From: Catellatospora coxensis
Lineage (GTDB): Bacteria > Actinomycetota > Actinomycetes > Mycobacteriales > Micromonosporaceae
Length of the DNA: 64,000 bases
NCBI RefSeq assembly: GCF_016862635.1
Contig: NZ_BONI01000001.1
Coordinates: 1 to 64,000, forward strand
Reading direction: 5' to 3'
The notes under the pieces: generated by a model
What the model was told of the DNA's origin: nothing
What the model saw: the letters and a program-made list of their open reading frames with translations, nothing else
The model's database searches: none
Position numbers and translations under genes: made by a program
Shown here: one piece after another, positions 8,231-17,121 of the stretch
Position numbering within the stretch: the first letter of the stretch is position 1
Layout of the letters: every line of letters begins with the position of its first letter

Positions 8231-9457
8231 CTACGGCCGCGTGAACAGGAGGGCGACGTTGTGCCCACCGAAGCCGAACGAGTTGTTCAGCGCGGCTGCG
8301 ATCTGCAGCGGGCGGGCCTTGTGCGCCGCCACGTCCATGGTCAGAGCGTCGTCGGGGTCGTCGAGGTTGATCGTCGGCGGCACGACGCTGTCGCGGATCG
8401 CCAGGATCGTCGCGATCGACTCCAGCGCGCCCGCCGCGCCGAGCAGGTGCCCGGTCATCGACTTGGTCGCGGTCAGCACCGGGTGGTCACCCAGCGCCGC
8501 CCGCAGCGCCGCGATCTCGGCCATGTCGCCGACCGGGGTCGACGTGGCGTGGGCGTTGACGTGCGCGACGTCGGCCTTGGCCACGCCCGCGTCGCGCAGT
8601 GCCATCGCGATGGCCCGGGCGGCGCCCGTGCCCTCGGGGTGCGGCTGCACGATGTCGTACCCGTCGGAGGTCATGCCCGCGCCGGCGAGGCGCGCGTAGA
8701 CCCGCGCGCCGCGCGCCGCGGCGTGGTCGGCCCGTTCCAGGATCACGATGCCGGCGCCCTCGCCCAGGACGAAGCCGTCCCGGCCCTTGTCCCACGGGCG
8801 GGAGGCCTTCTCCGGCTCGTCGTTGCGCGTCGACATGGCGCGCATCGAGGCGAAACCGGCGATCGGCAGGGGGTGGATCACGGCCTCGGTGCCGCCGGCG
8901 ATGACGACGTCGGCACGACCGGACCGGATCATGTCCAGACCCCACGCGACGCCCTCGGCGCCGGTGGCGCATGCGCTGGTCGGCGCGTGCACGCCGGCCT
9001 GCGCGCCGTACTCCAGGCCGACGAAGGCGGCCGGACCGTTCGGCATCAGCATCGGGACCGTGTGCGGGCTGACCCGCCGCGCGCCGGATGCCTCCAGGAT
9101 GTCGTCCTGGGCCAGCAGGGTCTGTGCGCCGCCGATGCCGGAGCCGACGACCACGCCGAGCCGCTCTTTGTCGAGGCCGGCGTCGGCCAGCCCGGAGTCG
9201 GCCCACGCCTCGGCGGCGGCGATGAGCGCCACGGCCTCGGAGCGGTCCAGCTTGCGCAGCCGTACGCGGTCGATGACCTCGCTCGGCTCCACCGCCAGCT
9301 GGGCGGCGATCTTAACCGTCAGCTGATCGGCCCACTCCTGGGTCAGCTTGCTGACCCCGGAGCGGCCCGCCAGCATCGCGTCCCAGGTCGACGCCACGTC
9401 CCCGCCGAGCGGGGTGGTGGCGCCGAGACCGGTGACGACAACGTCAGGCTTGGTCAC
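8231..9457 (-). CDS. fabF: Beta-ketoacyl-ACP synthase II
   Basis: The 408-residue condensing enzyme extends acyl-ACP with malonyl-ACP. The catalytic triad is intact: Cys163 in TSACATG, His303 in NAHATSTPVGD and His337 in TKSMTGHLLGAAGA, and the C-terminal NNSFGFGGHN block is present. The GTG start at 9457 lies 16 bases downstream of the acpP stop, consistent with co-transcription in the order fabD-fabH-acpP-fabF known from Streptomyces. Length is normal for FabF. Confidence 0.96.
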   Translation of the reverse strand: MTKPDVVVTGLGATTPLGGDVASTWDAMLAGRSGVSKLTQEWADQLTVKIAAQLAVEPSEVIDRVRLRKLDRSEAVALIAAAEAWADSGLADAGLDKERLGVVVGSGIGGAQTLLAQDDILEASGARRVSPHTVPMLMPNGPAAFVGLEYGAQAGVHAPTSACATGAEGVAWGLDMIRSGRADVVIAGGTEAVIHPLPIAGFASMRAMSTRNDEPEKASRPWDKGRDGFVLGEGAGIVILERADHAAARGARVYARLAGAGMTSDGYDIVQPHPEGTGAARAIAMALRDAGVAKADVAHVNAHATSTPVGDMAEIAALRAALGDHPVLTATKSMTGHLLGAAGALESIATILAIRDSVVPPTINLDDPDDALTMDVAAHKARPLQIAAALNNSFGFGGHNVALLFTRP

Positions 9458-9473
9458 GTCAAATCTCGCAACT

Positions 9474-9716
9474 TCAGGAGTTGGCGACGATGAAGGAGAC
9501 AGCGTCGCCGACGGTCTTCAGGTTCTGGACCTCGTCGTCCGGGATCTTCGCGCCGAACTTCTCCTCGGCGGCCACGACGACCTCGACCATGGAGAGCGAG
9601 TCGACGTCGAGGTCCTCGGTGAACGACTTCTCCTCGGAGACGTCGTCGGGGTTCACGCCGGCGACCTCTTCGAGGATCTCGGCCAGGCCGGTGACGACCT
9701 CTTCGCGCGTAGCCAT
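9474..9716 (-). CDS. acpP: Acyl carrier protein
   Basis: The 80-residue acidic protein carries growing acyl chains on a phosphopantetheine arm attached to Ser40 in DLDVDSLSMVE. It has the usual four-helix ACP length and composition. It lies 58 bases after fabH and 16 bases before fabF on the minus strand, as expected for the conserved fab operon. The ATG start at 9716 is preceded by GAAGGGAAACC. Confidence 0.96.
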   Translation of the reverse strand: MATREEVVTGLAEILEEVAGVNPDDVSEEKSFTEDLDVDSLSMVEVVVAAEEKFGAKIPDDEVQNLKTVGDAVSFIVANS

Positions 9717-9774
9717 GGAACTTGGTTTCCCTTCGGTTGGTGGAACTGATGTGGGTGTAAGCCAGGGGTGGGGC

Positions 9775-10719
9775 TCAGGGGCAGCGGACTACCTGACCGG
9801 CGTAGGTCAGGCCGCCGCCGAAGCCGACGAGCAGCACCGGCGAGCCGGACTTCACCTCGCCGCGCTCGATCATCTTGGACAGGGCCAGCGGGATGCTCGC
9901 GGCCGACGTGTTGCCGGACTCCACGATGTCGCGGGACAGCACCGCCGGGTCCACGCCGATCTTGCGGGCCAGCGGCTCGATGATGCGCAGGTTGGCCTGG
10001 TGGGGCACGAAGCCGCCCAGGTCGCCGGGGGCGACGCCGGCCTTCTCGCAGGCCGCGAGAGCGACCTGGGGCGCGGTGCCGGTGGCCCAGCGGAAGACCT
10101 TCTGGCCCTCCTGCACGATGTACGGCTGCCAGCCCTCGATGGCGATCGCGTCGCTGGGCTCGCTGCCCCAGACCACGGGGCCGATGCCGGGCTCCTCGCC
10201 CTCGGCGGTGGCCGACACGACCGCCGCGCCCGCGCCGTCCGCGAAGATCACGCAGGTGCTCCGGTCGGACCAGTCGGTGATCTGCGACAGCTTCTCCGCG
10301 CCGATGACCAGCGCGTGCCTGGCGGCGCCCGCGCGGATCGCGTGGTCGGCGTTGGCCAGCGCGTACGAGAAGCCCGAGCACGCGGTGTTCAGGTCGAACG
10401 CGGCCGCCCCGGCGACGCCGAGCTTGTCGGCGACCCGGCAGGCCACGTTCGGGCTCCGGTCGATCGAGGAGCAGGTCGCCACGATCACCAGGTCGATGTC
10501 GGCGGCGGTCAGGCCGGACGCGGCCAGCGCCTTCTCGGCGGCGAACCCGGCCATGTCGGCGACGGTCTCGGTGTCGGCGATGCGCCGCTCCTTGATGCCG
10601 ACGCGAGACTGGATCCACTCGTCGTTGGTGTCGACCATCTGCGCCAGATCGTCGTTGGTCACGACGCGAGACGGCTGGTAGTGCCCGAAAGCGAGGATCT
10701 TGCTGCCGCTGACGCTCAT
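9775..10719 (-). CDS. fabH: Beta-ketoacyl-ACP synthase III
   Basis: The 314-residue enzyme primes fatty acid synthesis by condensing acyl-CoA starters with malonyl-ACP; in actinomycetes it typically takes branched starters. The triad is Cys114 (NTACSGFSYAL), His240 (VPHQANLRII) and Asn270 (GNTSAASIPLAL). The ATG start at 10719 overlaps the fabD stop as ATGA. The frame stays open further upstream inside fabD, but that extension is not homologous. Branched-chain acyl-CoA starters could be supplied by the fused E1 dehydrogenase encoded at 34301-36607, though no link is visible in the DNA. Confidence 0.95.
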   Translation of the reverse strand: MSVSGSKILAFGHYQPSRVVTNDDLAQMVDTNDEWIQSRVGIKERRIADTETVADMAGFAAEKALAASGLTAADIDLVIVATCSSIDRSPNVACRVADKLGVAGAAAFDLNTACSGFSYALANADHAIRAGAARHALVIGAEKLSQITDWSDRSTCVIFADGAGAAVVSATAEGEEPGIGPVVWGSEPSDAIAIEGWQPYIVQEGQKVFRWATGTAPQVALAACEKAGVAPGDLGGFVPHQANLRIIEPLARKIGVDPAVLSRDIVESGNTSAASIPLALSKMIERGEVKSGSPVLLVGFGGGLTYAGQVVRCP

Positions 10720-11681
10720 GATTGCTCTCCGATGCGGGCTTGCGGGGTGGAATCGTGCGACCCCGGCGCGCTGTGGCGCGAGATGAGGTCCTTCGCGGCG
10801 GCCAGGTCGTCCGGCGTGTTCAGCGTGACGATCTCCGGCGTGCCGGGCTTCAGCTCGCGCTTGACCAGCCCGGCGAGGGTGCCCGCGGGCGGCAGCTCGA
10901 TCACGGCGGTGACGCCGCGCTCGGCCAGGGTGCGCATGCACAGGTCCCAGCGGACCGGTGCGGTCACCTGGCGGACCAGGCGGCCGAGCATCTCCTGGCC
11001 GTCGGTGACGGCCGCGCCGTCGGCGTTGGACAGCTGCGGGCGCGCGGCGTCGGCGGTGGCCGTGCTGCTCGCCACAGCGGCCAGGGCCGCCTCGGCCGGA
11101 GCCATGTACGGGGTGTGGAACGCGCCTGCGACAGCCAGCTTGATGACCCGGGTACGGGCCGGCGGCGCGGCGGCGAACTTGTCGAGCGCGTCGAGGGCGC
11201 CCGCGATGACGATCTGGCTGGCCCCGTTGCGGTTCGCGGCGTAGAGGCCGCCCGCCTCCAGCGCGGCCAGCAGCTCGGCCTCGTCGCCGCCGAGCACGGC
11301 GGCCATGCCGGTGGGCTCCAGCGCGCAGGCGGCGGCCATCTCGCGGCCGCGTACGCCGGCCAGCGTGATCGCCGCGTCCGGGGTGAGCATGCCGGACAGC
11401 GCCGCCGCGCCCAGCTCGCCGACGCTGTGCCCGGCCACGAGCGACACGCCGTTCAGCGGCAGCTCACCGGCGGCCAGCAGGGCGGCGGCGATCAGCAGCG
11501 GCTGGGTCTTCGCGGTGTCCTTGATCTCCTCGGCGTCCGCCTCGGTGCCCAGGTGCACCAGGTCGACTCCGGCGAGGTCCGACCACCAGCGCAGGCGGTC
11601 GGCGGCGCCGTCGAGGTCGAGCCACGGCGTGAGGAATCCGGGTTTCTGGGCACCCTGGCCCGGGGAGAGTACGGCGAGCAC
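10716..11681 (-). CDS. fabD: Malonyl-CoA:ACP transacylase
   Basis: The 321-residue protein transfers malonyl groups from CoA to ACP. It shows the N-terminal LSPGQGAQ, the nucleophile Ser86 in GHSVGEL and the catalytic His189 in GAFHTPYM. The GTG start at 11681 follows AGGG eight bases upstream. It is the first structural gene after fasR and is coupled to fabH by an ATGA overlap. The 118 bp between fasR and fabD contain a palindrome that may be a regulator site. Confidence 0.95.
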   Translation of the reverse strand: MLAVLSPGQGAQKPGFLTPWLDLDGAADRLRWWSDLAGVDLVHLGTEADAEEIKDTAKTQPLLIAAALLAAGELPLNGVSLVAGHSVGELGAAALSGMLTPDAAITLAGVRGREMAAACALEPTGMAAVLGGDEAELLAALEAGGLYAANRNGASQIVIAGALDALDKFAAAPPARTRVIKLAVAGAFHTPYMAPAEAALAAVASSTATADAARPQLSNADGAAVTDGQEMLGRLVRQVTAPVRWDLCMRTLAERGVTAVIELPPAGTLAGLVKRELKPGTPEIVTLNTPDDLAAAKDLISRHSAPGSHDSTPQARIGEQS

Positions 11682-11749
11682 GTATTCAACCCTGAGGGAT
11701 CACGGTCCGGCGCGCCGTTGCCGGGGATGACTAAATCCTCCTACCGATG

Positions 11750-11766
11750 TTGTGGGTACTCCACAA
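11750..11766. promoter_or_regulatory. Candidate operator for the fab operon
   Basis: A 17-bp palindrome TTGTGG-N5-CCACAA lies 69 bases upstream of fabD, in the only sizeable gap between the regulator gene and the fab genes. FasR of Streptomyces coelicolor is known to bind the fabD promoter region; assigning this palindrome to it is inference. Confidence 0.5.
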
Positions 11767-11799
11767 AGATCGGCGTACGGTGGCGGAATTTTGTCCCGT

Positions 11800-12999
11800 T
11801 CATGTCGGCTTGGTGAGCTGTTCGCCCTGCGTACCGGGCTCAAGCCGGCCCAGCGCCAGGGCGATCTTGAGGGTGAACGCGTCACGCGGAGTCAGCGGCC
11901 CGAAGCCTGTGACCTCGGCCACTCGGCGCAGACGGTAACGCACCGTGTTCGGGTGGACGAACAGCGCCCGCGCCGTCGCCTCCAGCGCGCCGCCGTGCGT
12001 GAGGAACGCGTCCAGCGTCTCCAACAGCTCCCCGCTGGTCCGCGCGAGCGCGCCGTACGCCGAGTGGCGCAGGATGCGCCGGGCCTCCCCGTCGCCGGCC
12101 AGGGCCCGTTCGGGCAGCAGATCGTCGGCGGCCACCGGCCGGGGCGCGGCGGGCCACGCGGGCGCGGCCCGGTAACCGGCCATCGCCGAGCGGGCCGACT
12201 CCGTGGCCGCCTCCAGGGACGGCACCGCCGGGCCGACCACCACCGGGCCCTCCCCGAACGCGGGCAGCAGCCGCTCGGCCACCGACACCGGATCGCTGGC
12301 TCCGCCCACCACCACGACCAGCCGGTCGCCGTGCACGCCGCCGAGCACCTCGACGTCGGCGCGCCGCGCCGCCCGGTGCACGCCGTGCAGCACGATCGCG
12401 GCCTCACCGCCGGGGGAGCGGCCCACCACCACCGCGACCGGCGGCGCGTCGGTCCAGCCCAGCGCGGCCGCGCGGCTGGCCAGCACGTCCGCGGAGTCCC
12501 CGCGCAGCAGCGCGTCCACCAGCAGCGCCTGCAGCCGGGCGTCCCACGCGCCGCGCGACTCGGCCGCGCGGGCGTACACCCGGGCGGCGGCGAACGCGAC
12601 CTCGCGGGAGTAGCGCAGCACCGCCTCGCGCAGCTGCTGCTCCTCGCCGGGCGCGGCCAGGTGCGGCACCTGCTCCTCGACCACGTCGATGGTGACCTTG
12701 ATCAGGGCGACCGTCTGCTGCAGGTTGATGCTGCGGGCCAGCGCCCGCGGCGCGACGTCGAACACCTCGTCGGAGACCGCCTGCGGCCCGCCCCGCGTTC
12801 CCGCGCCGGTGCGCAGCCACTGCACCAGCGACTGGACACCGGCCTGCGCCACCAGCATGACCCACGACCGCTGGTCGGCCGGCAGCTCGCGGAACCACGG
12901 CAGCGACTCGTCCATGCGCGAGACGCTGGCGGTGGCCAGCGCGCCGGCGGACCGCTCGATCTGCCGCAGCGTCGCGGCCAGCGGCTCGCCGTCGGTCAT
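11800..12999 (-). CDS. fasR: PucR-type regulator of fatty acid synthesis, FasR-like
   Basis: The 399-residue protein ends in a PucR-type helix-turn-helix (ATARALFVHPNTVRYRLRRV, about residues 350-370, then TLKIALALGRL). In Streptomyces coelicolor the orthologously placed FasR activates fabD-fabH-acpP-fabF, and here the gene sits immediately upstream of that same operon on the same strand, so the role is well supported by context. The middle portion is Ala/Val-rich without a recognisable ligand domain. Start ATG 12999 is chosen with GGGG five bases upstream; ATG 13008 is an alternative three codons longer. Confidence 0.88.
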   Translation of the reverse strand: MTDGEPLAATLRQIERSAGALATASVSRMDESLPWFRELPADQRSWVMLVAQAGVQSLVQWLRTGAGTRGGPQAVSDEVFDVAPRALARSINLQQTVALIKVTIDVVEEQVPHLAAPGEEQQLREAVLRYSREVAFAAARVYARAAESRGAWDARLQALLVDALLRGDSADVLASRAAALGWTDAPPVAVVVGRSPGGEAAIVLHGVHRAARRADVEVLGGVHGDRLVVVVGGASDPVSVAERLLPAFGEGPVVVGPAVPSLEAATESARSAMAGYRAAPAWPAAPRPVAADDLLPERALAGDGEARRILRHSAYGALARTSGELLETLDAFLTHGGALEATARALFVHPNTVRYRLRRVAEVTGFGPLTPRDAFTLKIALALGRLEPGTQGEQLTKPT

Positions 13000-13141
13000 G
13001 TGCCCCATATTAGGGAGCCTGCGGGCGCCACCGCCCCGGCTCACCCGGCACGCCCCGACGACCGGCCGGAACCGGCCGCGCCGCTCGCCGGCCCCGGAGC
13101 GGGGGACCCGGCTCCGGGCGCGGCGTCGTCGGCGCGTGCGG

Positions 13142-13933
13142 TCACGGCTGCGGGTGCCCGTCGCCCTGCTGCGGCGTGGGGTGCGGTGAGGCGGGCTGGG
13201 CCACCGTGGCCGGGTCGAACGCGGGCGCGGCGTACGGGTCGGGCGCGGCGGCGGGCGCCTTGCGGCGGGTGAGCCACACGGCCAGGAACACGATGCCGAT
13301 GATCACGGCGAGGCCGAGCACGCCGCCGACCACGGCGACGACCAGCCACGGGAACGCGCTGCCCTCCTCGGCCACGGCCCGCAGCTCGTTCTTGCCGCCC
13401 AGCGCCACGTTCCAGCGCACCGTGTCGCCGTCGACGACCGCCTTGGCGTCGTGCTCGACGACCTTGCCGGGGAAGGTGACCGCGAAGGTGATCTGCAGGC
13501 TGCTCAGGAACGGCTTGACCATCTCGGCCTGCGGGCCGAGGCCGTCGGCGCCGGTGTCGAGGTCCGCGGTGAAGACGTACTTGCCGTTGGCGTGGGTGAT
13601 CGTGGGCGAGCCCTTCTCACCGGTGTTGAACTCGGTCAGCGGCAGGTCGTCGTAGATGATCTTCTTGCCGTAGTACTTGCCGTCGTCGTACACCTCGGTC
13701 TTCGCGCCCTTCGGCAGCTCCGCGAGGCTGTCGCCGGCGTCGGCGAACGCCTGCTCGGGGCTCTTGCCGCTCAGCTGGAGCACCGACTTGTCCAGCGCCA
13801 TGATGATCGTGCCGTCGACGGTGTCGTCGCTGTTGACGGTCATGTTCATGTCGAGCTTCATGCAGCCGGTGAGGCTGAAGGCCGCCAAGGCCAGTACGGC
13901 GAGGGTGCGCAGAGGTTTGCGGGCAAGTCGCAT
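13142..13933 (-). CDS. LppM-like lipoprotein
   Basis: The 263-residue protein has a lipoprotein signal with FSLTGC (Cys near residue 24), an extracellular beta-rich LppM-type domain (KLDMNMTVNSDDTVDGTIIM onwards) and a single membrane helix (WLVVAVVGGVLGLAVIIGIV, about 198-225) followed by a Pro/Ala-rich cytoplasmic tail. The family includes mycobacterial LppM, a surface lipoprotein; the biochemical function is unknown. The ATG start at 13933 is chosen because it begins the signal peptide. It is downstream of the gene at 14024 but separated from it by two hairpins, so it is likely its own unit. Confidence 0.82.
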   Translation of the reverse strand: MRLARKPLRTLAVLALAAFSLTGCMKLDMNMTVNSDDTVDGTIIMALDKSVLQLSGKSPEQAFADAGDSLAELPKGAKTEVYDDGKYYGKKIIYDDLPLTEFNTGEKGSPTITHANGKYVFTADLDTGADGLGPQAEMVKPFLSSLQITFAVTFPGKVVEHDAKAVVDGDTVRWNVALGGKNELRAVAEEGSAFPWLVVAVVGGVLGLAVIIGIVFLAVWLTRRKAPAAAPDPYAAPAFDPATVAQPASPHPTPQQGDGHPQP

Positions 13934-13951
13934 CGGGCCAGTATGTGGCAC

Positions 13952-14002
13952 CTGTGCCCCGGCCGGAAGCCGGGGCACAGGGCACTCGCGTCAGGCGAGT
14001 GC
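13952..14002 (-). terminator. Tandem terminator hairpins
   Basis: First stem 12 bp (13952-13963 with 13969-13980, loop of five), second stem 8 bp (13982-13989 with 13995-14002). They lie just downstream of the minus-strand gene at 14024-14686. Confidence 0.75.
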
Positions 14003-14023
14003 GCCGGAAGGCGTACCCCGATG

Positions 14024-14686
14024 TCAGATGGTGCGGCGGAACGCGTACGCGATGGCGAACACGCCGAGCGCGATGACCACGACGACCGCGCCGTTGAGCC
14101 CCACGAAGCGCTGCCAGTCGCCGACCATGGCGCGGATGTCCGGCTCGGCCGTCGCCGACTCGACCAGACCGCCGCCCACGCCGCCGCCCTCGGCCGGCGC
14201 GGCCGTGCCCAGCGGGATCCCGGCGCCGCGCAGCGAGGCGTCCATGGTGAAGCGCCCCAGGAACCAGGCCGCGGTGACCTTGCGCTTGTCCGGCTGCGCG
14301 GCCGGGCGGAACACCCGGGGACCGCCCGCGGCCAGCGGGTACAGGTCGAAGGTCTGCTTGTCCACGCCGTTGACCGCGCTCACCACGGTGAACTTCGGGC
14401 CGAGCTTGTCGGCGGCCGGAGCCTTGAGCGTCGAGGTCCCGCCGGCCAGCCAGTCGACCTCGCCCGCCATCGCCGTGAACGGGCGCTGGTGCTGGTCGGA
14501 GCGCAGCACGATGGGCGCGGACAGGGTGTCCGAGGAGATGGTGATGCTGCGCACCGTCGGCGACGGGCTCGGCTTGGGTGACGGCGCCGGCGCGCCGAAC
14601 GCGGGCGCGCCGAGCAGCAACAGGGCTGCGGCGAACAGTCCTGCCACGACCTTCACGATGGTGCCCCTCACGTTGGTGCCCTGCAT
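14024..14686 (-). CDS. Secreted, C-terminally membrane-anchored protein of unknown function
   Basis: The 220-residue protein has a signal peptide (VKVVAGLFAAALLLLGAPAFG, cleaved near residue 32), a Pro/Ser linker, an extracellular domain of about 130 residues with few charged clusters, and a C-terminal membrane helix (LNGAVVVVIALGVFAIAYAF) followed by RRTI. I do not recognise the domain. It is divergent from copC, with 227 bp between, and the two share the same overall plan (signal, exported domain, C-terminal helix), so a shared envelope role is possible. ATG start at 14686. Confidence 0.7.
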   Translation of the reverse strand: MQGTNVRGTIVKVVAGLFAAALLLLGAPAFGAPAPSPKPSPSPTVRSITISSDTLSAPIVLRSDQHQRPFTAMAGEVDWLAGGTSTLKAPAADKLGPKFTVVSAVNGVDKQTFDLYPLAAGGPRVFRPAAQPDKRKVTAAWFLGRFTMDASLRGAGIPLGTAAPAEGGGVGGGLVESATAEPDIRAMVGDWQRFVGLNGAVVVVIALGVFAIAYAFRRTI

Positions 14687-14913
14687 TGGCCCGCCCCGTT
14701 TCGCTGCGTCACCTGGTGCCAGTGTGACTGGTGGTACCTCTTCTAGACCCGCGAGAAACCTGTCAGGTTGCTACGCCGATAGTCACGTTTCGGACACGGG
14801 CGCGGCACTGTCGGGCTTGGTGGGGTAAGCCACGCGATTGGTCGGGAACCTAAAGGGCCGGTAACGTCGACCAACTGCGGAATGCGGTGGATCATAACGA
14901 AGCGGAGGCGATC

Positions 14914-15519
14914 GTGGGGGACAGTCGGCGGCGGAGCGGGCGGCGCCAGGTGGCACGGCGTGGCGCGGCGGTGCTCGCCGTCCTGGTGGGACTCGGCGCG
15001 CTGCTGCTCGGCGCGACTCCCGCCTGGGCGCACAATGCCCTGGTCACGGCCTCTCCGAAGAAGGACGCCACGCTGACGGCCGCCCCCGGTGCGGTGAAGC
15101 TGACCTTCCTGGCGACGCTGAAGAGCGATGGGACGAAGCTCACGGTGACCGGCCCGGACGGCGGCGCGGCGGCGGGCCCGGTGACCGTCAGCGGCAAGGC
15201 GGTGTCCGTGCCGTTCACCGGCACCGCGGGCGGGGCCTACACCGTCGCGTACGAGGTGTTGTCAAAGGACGGCCACCTGGTGAAGGGCTCCTACCGGTTC
15301 AGCCTCGCAATGGCCGAGAGCGCCGCCCCGAGCCCGTCCCCGGTCACCGAGTCGGCGCAGGTCAGCCCGTCGGCGAGCCCGGCCGCGGCAAGCACCGCCC
15401 CGGTCGCCGACACCGGCTCCGGCGACCCGTGGTGGCCCTGGGTCGGCGGCGCGGCCGTGGCCGGCCTGCTGGTCGGCGGGGTCATCAACCTCGTCAAGAA
15501 GCGCCGCGAACAGGCCTGA
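14914..15519 (+). CDS. CopC-domain copper resistance protein, membrane-anchored
   Basis: This 201-residue protein is exported by a twin-Arg-rich signal ending ATPAWA, leaving His as the first mature residue, the usual copper ligand of CopC. The CopC domain (HNALVTASPKKDATLTAAP to KDGHLVKGSYRFSL) holds the second His in the DGH motif. A Ser/Pro/Ala linker and a C-terminal helix (WWPWVGGAAVAGLLVGGVIN) anchor it. The GTG at 14914 is preferred over GTG 14887 because GGAGG stands five bases before it. Unlike YcnJ it lacks a CopD domain. It is followed by a strong hairpin and stands alone. Confidence 0.87.
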   Translation: MGDSRRRSGRRQVARRGAAVLAVLVGLGALLLGATPAWAHNALVTASPKKDATLTAAPGAVKLTFLATLKSDGTKLTVTGPDGGAAAGPVTVSGKAVSVPFTGTAGGAYTVAYEVLSKDGHLVKGSYRFSLAMAESAAPSPSPVTESAQVSPSASPAAASTAPVADTGSGDPWWPWVGGAAVAGLLVGGVINLVKKRREQA

Positions 15520-15533
15520 CCCGCGAACGGCAA

Positions 15534-15565
15534 GACGCCCCCCGCCAAGCACGGCGGGGGGCGTC
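15534..15565. terminator. Bidirectional terminator
   Basis: 13-bp perfect stem (15534-15546 with 15553-15565), six-base loop, between the convergent copC-like gene and gltX. Confidence 0.85.
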
Positions 15566-15577
15566 GTCGTATGCGGA

Positions 15578-17005
15578 TCAGGCCGCGGCGGCCTCCAGCC
15601 GGCGCAGCGTGCGCTCGCGGCCGAGCACCTCCAGGGACTCGAACAGCGGCAGGCCCACCGAGCGGCCGGTGACCGCGACGCGGACCGGGGCCTGCGCCTT
15701 GCCCAGCTTCAGCCCGTGCGCCTCGCCGACGGTGACCAGGGTGTTCTTCAGCGACTCGGCGTCCCACGACGACAGGTCGCGCAGCGCCGCGATGACGTCG
15801 GGCAGGATCCCGGCATCCTTCGAGGCCTTCGCCCAGGAGGCCTCGTCCAGCAGCGGCTCGTCGAGGAACAGGAAGTCCACGTAGGACGGCACCTCGGACA
15901 GCACCGCGATACGGGTCTGCACCAGCTCGGCGACCTGCGCGAACACGGCCGGGTCGTACGCGTCCGGCGACCACGGCGGCGGCGTGATCCCGTACCCCCG
16001 CTCGGCCCGCTCCTCCTCGGTCGGGAACGGCCCGGTCAGCCACGGCGTGCAGGCCTCGGTGAACTCCGGCACGCTCAGCGCCCGGATGTACTCGCCGTTG
16101 AACGCGCGCAGCTTCTTCTCGTCGAAGAACGCGGGCGACGGGTTGACCTCGTCCAGGCGGAACTCGTCCTCGATCACCGACCAGGGCACGATCTCCCGGT
16201 CGCCGCTGGGCGCCCAGCCGAGCAGCATCAGGTAGTTGCGCATGGCGGCGGCGAGGTAGCCCTCGTCGCGGTACATCTCCAGGGCGACCTTGTCGCGGCG
16301 CTTGGACAGCTTCTGCCGCTTCTCGTTCACCACGACCGGCACGTGCGCCCACACCGGCGGGGTCTTGCCCAGCGCCTCCCAGAGCAGCTGCTGCTTGGGC
16401 GTGTTGGGCAGGTGCTCCTCGGCGCGGATCACGTGGGTGATCCCCATGGTCATGTCGTCGACGACGTTGGCCAGCAGGAACACCGGCGAGCCGTCGCCGC
16501 GCGCGATGACGAAGTCCTCGATCAGCTTGTTCTCGAAGGTCGGCTCGCCGCGGATCAGGTCGACGACCTTGGTCACGCCCTCGTCCGGGGTGCGGAAGCG
16601 CAGCGCCCGGCCCTCGCCCGCGGCCAGGCCCCGGTCGCGGCAGAAGCCGTCGTAGCCGGAGAACTTGTTCTCGGTGCGGGCCTGCACGTCGTCGCGGGTG
16701 CAGTCGCAGTAGTAGGCGCGGCCCGCGTCGAACAGCTGCTGGGCGGCCTTGGTGTGCTCCGCGTGGTACGACGACTGGAACAGCGGGCCCTCGTAGGTGT
16801 CCCGGGCGATGCCGATCCACTCCAGCGCGGACAGGATGCCCTCGGTCCACTCGGGGCGGTTGCGCGCGGCGTCGGTGTCCTCGATGCGCAGCACGAACAC
16901 CCCGCCCTGCTGCTTGGCGAAGACCGCGTTCTGCAGCGCCGAGCGGGCGCCGCCGACGTGGAACATACCGGTCGGGGAGGGAGCGAAGCGCACACGTACC
17001 GTCAC
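15578..17005 (-). CDS. gltX: Glutamyl-tRNA synthetase
   Basis: The 475-residue class I synthetase charges tRNA-Glu. It starts [19 protein letters not shown], with the HIGH-type motif (FHVG) at residues 15-18, and carries the KMSKS equivalent KLSKRRDK near residue 245. The C-terminal anticodon-binding region ends LRRLEAAAA. The GTG start at 17005 matches the family N-terminus; the frame is open far upstream through the neighbouring glycosyltransferase region only because of GC bias. It is an essential single gene flanked by hairpins on both sides. Confidence 0.96.
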   Translation of the reverse strand: MTVRVRFAPSPTGMFHVGGARSALQNAVFAKQQGGVFVLRIEDTDAARNRPEWTEGILSALEWIGIARDTYEGPLFQSSYHAEHTKAAQQLFDAGRAYYCDCTRDDVQARTENKFSGYDGFCRDRGLAAGEGRALRFRTPDEGVTKVVDLIRGEPTFENKLIEDFVIARGDGSPVFLLANVVDDMTMGITHVIRAEEHLPNTPKQQLLWEALGKTPPVWAHVPVVVNEKRQKLSKRRDKVALEMYRDEGYLAAAMRNYLMLLGWAPSGDREIVPWSVIEDEFRLDEVNPSPAFFDEKKLRAFNGEYIRALSVPEFTEACTPWLTGPFPTEEERAERGYGITPPPWSPDAYDPAVFAQVAELVQTRIAVLSEVPSYVDFLFLDEPLLDEASWAKASKDAGILPDVIAALRDLSSWDAESLKNTLVTVGEAHGLKLGKAQAPVRVAVTGRSVGLPLFESLEVLGRERTLRRLEAAAA

Positions 17006-17075
17006 GGTCTCCAGGGTACGGCGCGCCCCCGGGCGCCGCGCCACCAGGTTTGCCGGGGGTGTCCCCGGATACGCC

Positions 17076-17106
17076 AAGGGCCCGCTCCAGCTGGGAACGG
17101 GCCCTT
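17076..17106 (-). terminator. Terminator of the GT-C gene
   Basis: Arms AAGGGCCCG (17076-17084) and complement (17098-17106) lie directly after the stop of the minus-strand glycosyltransferase gene and before gltX. Confidence 0.65.
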
Positions 17107-17121
17107 CGGGCAGGTGTGCCG

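Noticed and set aside
6641-9493. Plus-strand frame of 950 codons opposite accD and fabF
   Set aside because: Antisense to well-recognised genes; composition (Arg/Gly/Val/His-rich without motifs) is that of a GC-driven shadow.
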